NCBI GenBank assembly: GCA_023428065.1 | Contig: JAEYZI010000083.1 | Location: 1 to 6,766, forward strand | Direction of reading: 5' to 3' | Origin: Actinomycetes bacterium | GTDB taxonomy: Bacteria; Actinomycetota; Actinomycetes; Actinomycetales; Microbacteriaceae | Length of the DNA stretch: 6,766 bases | In this document: positions 3,919-6,766 of the stretch, in pieces | Layout: every line of letters starts with the position of its first letter | Numbering within the stretch: position 1 is the first letter of the stretch | Notes under the pieces: generated by a model | What the model saw: the letters and a program-made list of their open reading frames with translations, nothing else | Told to the model about the DNA's origin: nothing | Database searches by the model: none | Translations under genes and position numbers: made by a program

Positions 3919-6766
3919 GTGCATCTGAAGAGCTTGACCCTCAAGGGGTTCAAGTCGTTCGCCCAGCCGACCACCTTCGCCTTCGAGAAGGGCGTCACGT
4001 GCGTCGTCGGCCCGAACGGGTCCGGCAAGTCGAACGTCGTCGACGGCCTCGCCTGGGTCATGGGCGAGCAGGGCGCCAAGACCCTGCGCGGCGGCAAGAT
4101 GGAGGACGTCATCTTCGCCGGCACCGCGACGCGCGGGCCGCTCGGCCGCGCCGAGGTGCAGCTCACGATCGACAACTCCGACGGCGCCCTGCCGATCGAG
4201 TACTCCGAGGTCACGATCTCGCGCACCCTGTTCCGCAACGGCGGCAGCGAGTACGCGATCAACGGCGAGCAGTGCCGCCTGCTGGATGTGCAGGAGCTGC
4301 TCTCCGACTCGGGGCTCGGCCGCGAGATGCACGTCATCGTCGGGCAGGGCCAGCTCGACCAGGTGCTGCACGCGACCCCCGAGGACCGCCGGGGCTTCAT
4401 CGAGGAGGCGGCCGGCATCCTCAAGCATCGCCGCCGCAAGGAGAAGACGCTCCGCAAGCTCGACGCGATGCAGGCGAACCTCACGCGTCTCTCGGATCTC
4501 GCGGGCGAGATCCGTCGCCAGCTCAAGCCGCTCGGGCAGCAGGCGCAGATCGCGCGCGAGGCGCAGACGATCGCCGCGATCGTGCGCGACGCCCGCGCGC
4601 GACTGCTCGCCGACGAGGTCGTCGAGCTGCGCAAGGCCATCACGGATGTCACCCGCAGCGAGTCGGAGCGCAAGACCGAGCGTGTCGTGCTGCAGGAGCA
4701 GCTCGACCAGTCGAAGCTGCGGCAGGCGCGCATCGAGCAGTCCGAGACCTCGGATGCGGTCGACGAGGCCCGCCGCGTCGCGTTCGGCCTCGAGCAGGTG
4801 CAGGACCACCTGCGCTCCCTCTTCACCCTCGCCAATCAGCGCCTCTCACTGCTCTCGCAGCAGGCGGAGCTCCCCGGCATGGGGGCGACCCTGTCGGAGT
4901 CGACGGTCGCCGATGCGCGTGCGGAGGCAGACCGTCTCCAGGGCGGCATCGCCGAGGCGGAGGCCGTGCTCGGGCGGGCGACCGCCGCGACGGCGATGGC
5001 GCGCGCGAGCCTCGACTCGCTCGACGAGGAGATCAGCGCCCAGTCGGCGCTCGTGAGCCAGCACGATCTCGAGCAGGGGCGTCTCGCGGGGGCGGTGCGC
5101 GCCGCGGAGGAGCGCCTCGGGGCCCTGCGCGCCCAGCTCGAGCGGCAGCGCGCGGCGGCGGCCGCGGCCGAGGAGCGGCGCGAGGCCGCACGCGCGGAGC
5201 TCGTGGCCCTCGAGGGCGACGAGCAGGGCGCCGCGGAGGACACCGAGCTTGCGGGCGCGGTCGAGGCCGCCGAACAGGCGGTGCGTTCGCTGCAGGAGCG
5301 TGTCGACGCCCTGCGCGAGGAGCTGCACACCGCGGAGCGCGAGCGCGACGCCCTCGCCGCACGCACGAGCGCCCTCACGATGGCCACCGACCAGCAGGAC
5401 GGGTCGCAGCAGATCATCGGGCTCGGCGGCATCCGCGGGCTCGTCGCCGAGCACATCAAGGTCGAGGCGGGCTACGAGGCGGCGATCGCCGCGGCCCTCG
5501 GGTCGCTCGCGGACGCCGTGCTCGCCGACAGCTGGGACGCGGGCGTCGCCGCCCTCGGGCACGCGCGCGACGCGGCCGCGGGTCGCGTCGAGATCGTCGT
5601 GGCGGATGCGGCGGCCCCCGCCGACCCCGCGGGCCTTCCCGCGGGCGTGCGTTCGGCGGCATCCCTCGTGACGGGACCGAACGGCATCCGTGGCGTGCTC
5701 GCGGGCGTTGTCGTGGCGGACGACCTCGACGCCGCGCGCGCCGCGTGGCCGGCGCTCACGAAGCTCGGGGGCATCACGGTCATCACGCGCGAGGGCGACG
5801 TGCTCGCCGAGCACGTGCTGCGGGGCGGCTCGGGTGCCGGACGCAGCCGCATCGAGCTGCTCGCGGAGCGCGACGCCGCGGAGCAGAAGCTCGTGGGCGT
5901 GGCGACGACGATCGAGCGTCTCGCGCACGAGCTCGCGGAGCACCGCGAGAAGCTCGACCTCGCGCGCATCGACCTCGTGCAGGCGCAGACGGCCCTCAAG
6001 GAGTTCGAGACGCGTCTCGCGGAGCGCAGCGAGGCTCTCGGCCGTTCGCGCGTGCAGCTCGAGGCCGCCGCCGCCGAGAGCGCGCGTCTCGCGGAGGCCA
6101 TGGCGGGGCTCGGCGAGCAGGTCGCCGCCGCAGAGGCGGGCGTCGAGAAGGCCGTCGCCGAGCGCGACGCCCACGCGGCCACGCCGCGCCCCATGCTCGA
6201 CGTGTCGGCGCGCGACGGGATGCTCGCGGAGCTCGAGAACGCGCGCGCGGTGGAGGTCGCGGCGCGGGTCGAGCTCGAGACCGCCCGCGAGCGCGTGCGC
6301 GCCGCGCGTGAGCAGGCCGACCAGCTGCAGCGCCGGCTCGACGCCGAGCGCGCCGCGGCGGAGGAGGCGGCCCGACTCGCCGTCATCCGTCGCCACCAGA
6401 TCGACGCCGCCCAGAGCGTCATCGAGGCCCTGCCCGCGGTGCTCGACACCGCCGACCGCTCGGTCGCGGAGGCGCGCGTGGCGCTCGCGGCAGCCGAGGC
6501 GGAGCGCGCGAAGCAGAACGAGGAGCTCGCGGAGCTGCGCCGCACCGAGTCGGTGCTGCGCGAGCGTCTCGCGGCCCTCAACGAGAACGTGCACGGGCTC
6601 GAGATGCAGGCCTACGAGAAGAAGCTGCACCTCTCGACCCTGCTCGAGCGCGCCGCCGACGAGCTCGGCCTCGTCGAGGACGTGCTCGTGGCCGAGTACG
6701 GCCCCGACGTCCCCGTCCCCGTCGACACCCCCACCCCATCCGCCCCCACCCCATCCGCCCCCACCC
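3919..6766 (+). CDS. smc: Chromosome segregation protein SMC, N-terminal 949 residues (runs off right edge)
   Basis: Core ATPase of the Smc-ScpAB condensin, which extrudes and aligns DNA arms from the origin. The GTG start has an excellent Shine-Dalgarno. The frame is open without interruption to the window edge. The N-terminal ATPase half carries Walker A GPNGSGKS (31-38), the Q-loop region WVMGEQ (46-51) and the arginine finger R57 in TLRGGKMEDVIFAG. The conserved VIVGQGQLDQVL and EEAAGILKHRRRK segments precede a long coiled coil (about 170-495) rich in Glu, Arg and Ala. The hinge spans about 500-645, from GLGGIRGLVAEHI to the glycine-rich RGGSGAGRSRIE. The returning coil runs to about 925, then breaks at AEYGPDVPVPVD into a Thr-Pro-Ser-Ala-Pro repeat at the edge. 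The C-terminal ABC signature, Walker B and D-loop, about 230 residues by family length, lie outside. Truncation is only by the window. Confidence 0.97.
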   Translation, partial: MHLKSLTLKGFKSFAQPTTFAFEKGVTCVVGPNGSGKSNVVDGLAWVMGEQGAKTLRGGKMEDVIFAGTATRGPLGRAEVQLTIDNSDGALPIEYSEVTISRTLFRNGGSEYAINGEQCRLLDVQELLSDSGLGREMHVIVGQGQLDQVLHATPEDRRGFIEEAAGILKHRRRKEKTLRKLDAMQANLTRLSDLAGEIRRQLKPLGQQAQIAREAQTIAAIVRDARARLLADEVVELRKAITDVTRSESERKTERVVLQEQLDQSKLRQARIEQSETSDAVDEARRVAFGLEQVQDHLRSLFTLANQRLSLLSQQAELPGMGATLSESTVADARAEADRLQGGIAEAEAVLGRATAATAMARASLDSLDEEISAQSALVSQHDLEQGRLAGAVRAAEERLGALRAQLERQRAAAAAAEERREAARAELVALEGDEQGAAEDTELAGAVEAAEQAVRSLQERVDALREELHTAERERDALAARTSALTMATDQQDGSQQIIGLGGIRGLVAEHIKVEAGYEAAIAAALGSLADAVLADSWDAGVAALGHARDAAAGRVEIVVADAAAPADPAGLPAGVRSAASLVTGPNGIRGVLAGVVVADDLDAARAAWPALTKLGGITVITREGDVLAEHVLRGGSGAGRSRIELLAERDAAEQKLVGVATTIERLAHELAEHREKLDLARIDLVQAQTALKEFETRLAERSEALGRSRVQLEAAAAESARLAEAMAGLGEQVAAAEAGVEKAVAERDAHAATPRPMLDVSARDGMLAELENARAVEVAARVELETARERVRAAREQADQLQRRLDAERAAAEEAARLAVIRRHQIDAAQSVIEALPAVLDTADRSVAEARVALAAAEAERAKQNEELAELRRTESVLRERLAALNENVHGLEMQAYEKKLHLSTLLERAADELGLVEDVLVAEYGPDVPVPVDTPTPSAPTPSAPT
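6727..6766 (+). repeat. 15-nt in-frame tandem repeat in smc (Thr-Pro-Ser-Ala-Pro units)
   Basis: The unit ACCCCATCCGCCCCC occurs twice exactly (6733-6747 and 6748-6762). A third copy begins at 6763 and is cut by the window end; a partial ACCCCC precedes at 6727. Each unit codes TPSAP, so copy-number change would keep the frame. It follows a smaller GTCCCC repeat at 6709-6720. The plus strand is almost free of G here, so the minus strand is a run of G-tracts. In actinobacterial SMCs this place, after the YGPDVPVP segment, is a short variable linker interrupting the C-terminal coil (family knowledge from memory). Confidence 0.9.

Noticed and set aside
3999..6311. Plus-strand 770-codon open frame overlapping smc
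   Set aside because: It is out of frame with smc, which has a start, Shine-Dalgarno, Walker A, hinge and continuous coiled coil. The alternative product is low-complexity Arg/Gly/Ala and is a frame shadow.
1..6766. A new defence, mobile or biosynthetic system hidden in the window
   Set aside because: Every sizeable stretch is accounted for by conserved housekeeping genes or two common families of unknown substrate. No integrase, transposase, nuclease-effector pair, reverse transcriptase, CRISPR-like array, tRNA or attachment repeat is visible.

Overview
This is an ordinary housekeeping stretch of a very GC-rich actinobacterial chromosome. Codons end almost always in G or C. The order rpmF-rnc-mutM followed by smc, the protein sequences, and the neighbouring YccA-type membrane protein all point to Actinomycetota, most likely Microbacteriaceae. 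The family assignment is my inference from remembered sequence resemblance, not from a search.

Layout. Positions 3-182 hold the 3' end of rpmF (ribosomal protein L32). It is followed after 4 nt by rnc (RNase III, 187-900) and after 1 nt by mutM (formamidopyrimidine-DNA glycosylase, 902-1825). These three same-strand genes are packed tightly enough to be one transcription unit. After a 32-nt gap with a good ribosome binding site comes a seven-helix Bax inhibitor-1/YccA-family membrane protein (1858-2661). A perfect 16-bp hairpin (2674-2709) separates it from a convergent minus-strand gene for a two-domain GNAT acetyltransferase (3817-2741). A 101-nt divergent spacer then leads to smc (3919 to beyond the right edge), which encodes the chromosome-condensation ATPase. 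The first 949 residues of smc are visible: the N-terminal ATPase half, the first coiled coil, the hinge and most of the returning coil.

Functionally the genes cover ribosome assembly (L32), RNA processing (RNase III), oxidative DNA-damage repair (MutM) and chromosome organisation (SMC). The membrane protein and the acetyltransferase have no assignable substrate. In many actinobacteria smc sits close behind rnc and mutM. Here the YccA-type gene and the antisense GNAT gene lie between them, so smc needs its own promoter.

I see no mobile element, CRISPR array, RNA gene, toxin or defence gene, and no evidence of an undescribed multi-gene system. The most interesting signals are local. One is a 15-nt tandem repeat coding Thr-Pro-Ser-Ala-Pro inside smc at the right edge, whose template strand is a strong G-quadruplex candidate. 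Another is a symmetric -10 element that could serve both smc and the GNAT gene. The last is a window-wide excess of the pentamer GGATG/CATCC, which accounts for many of the rare A/T-ending codons.
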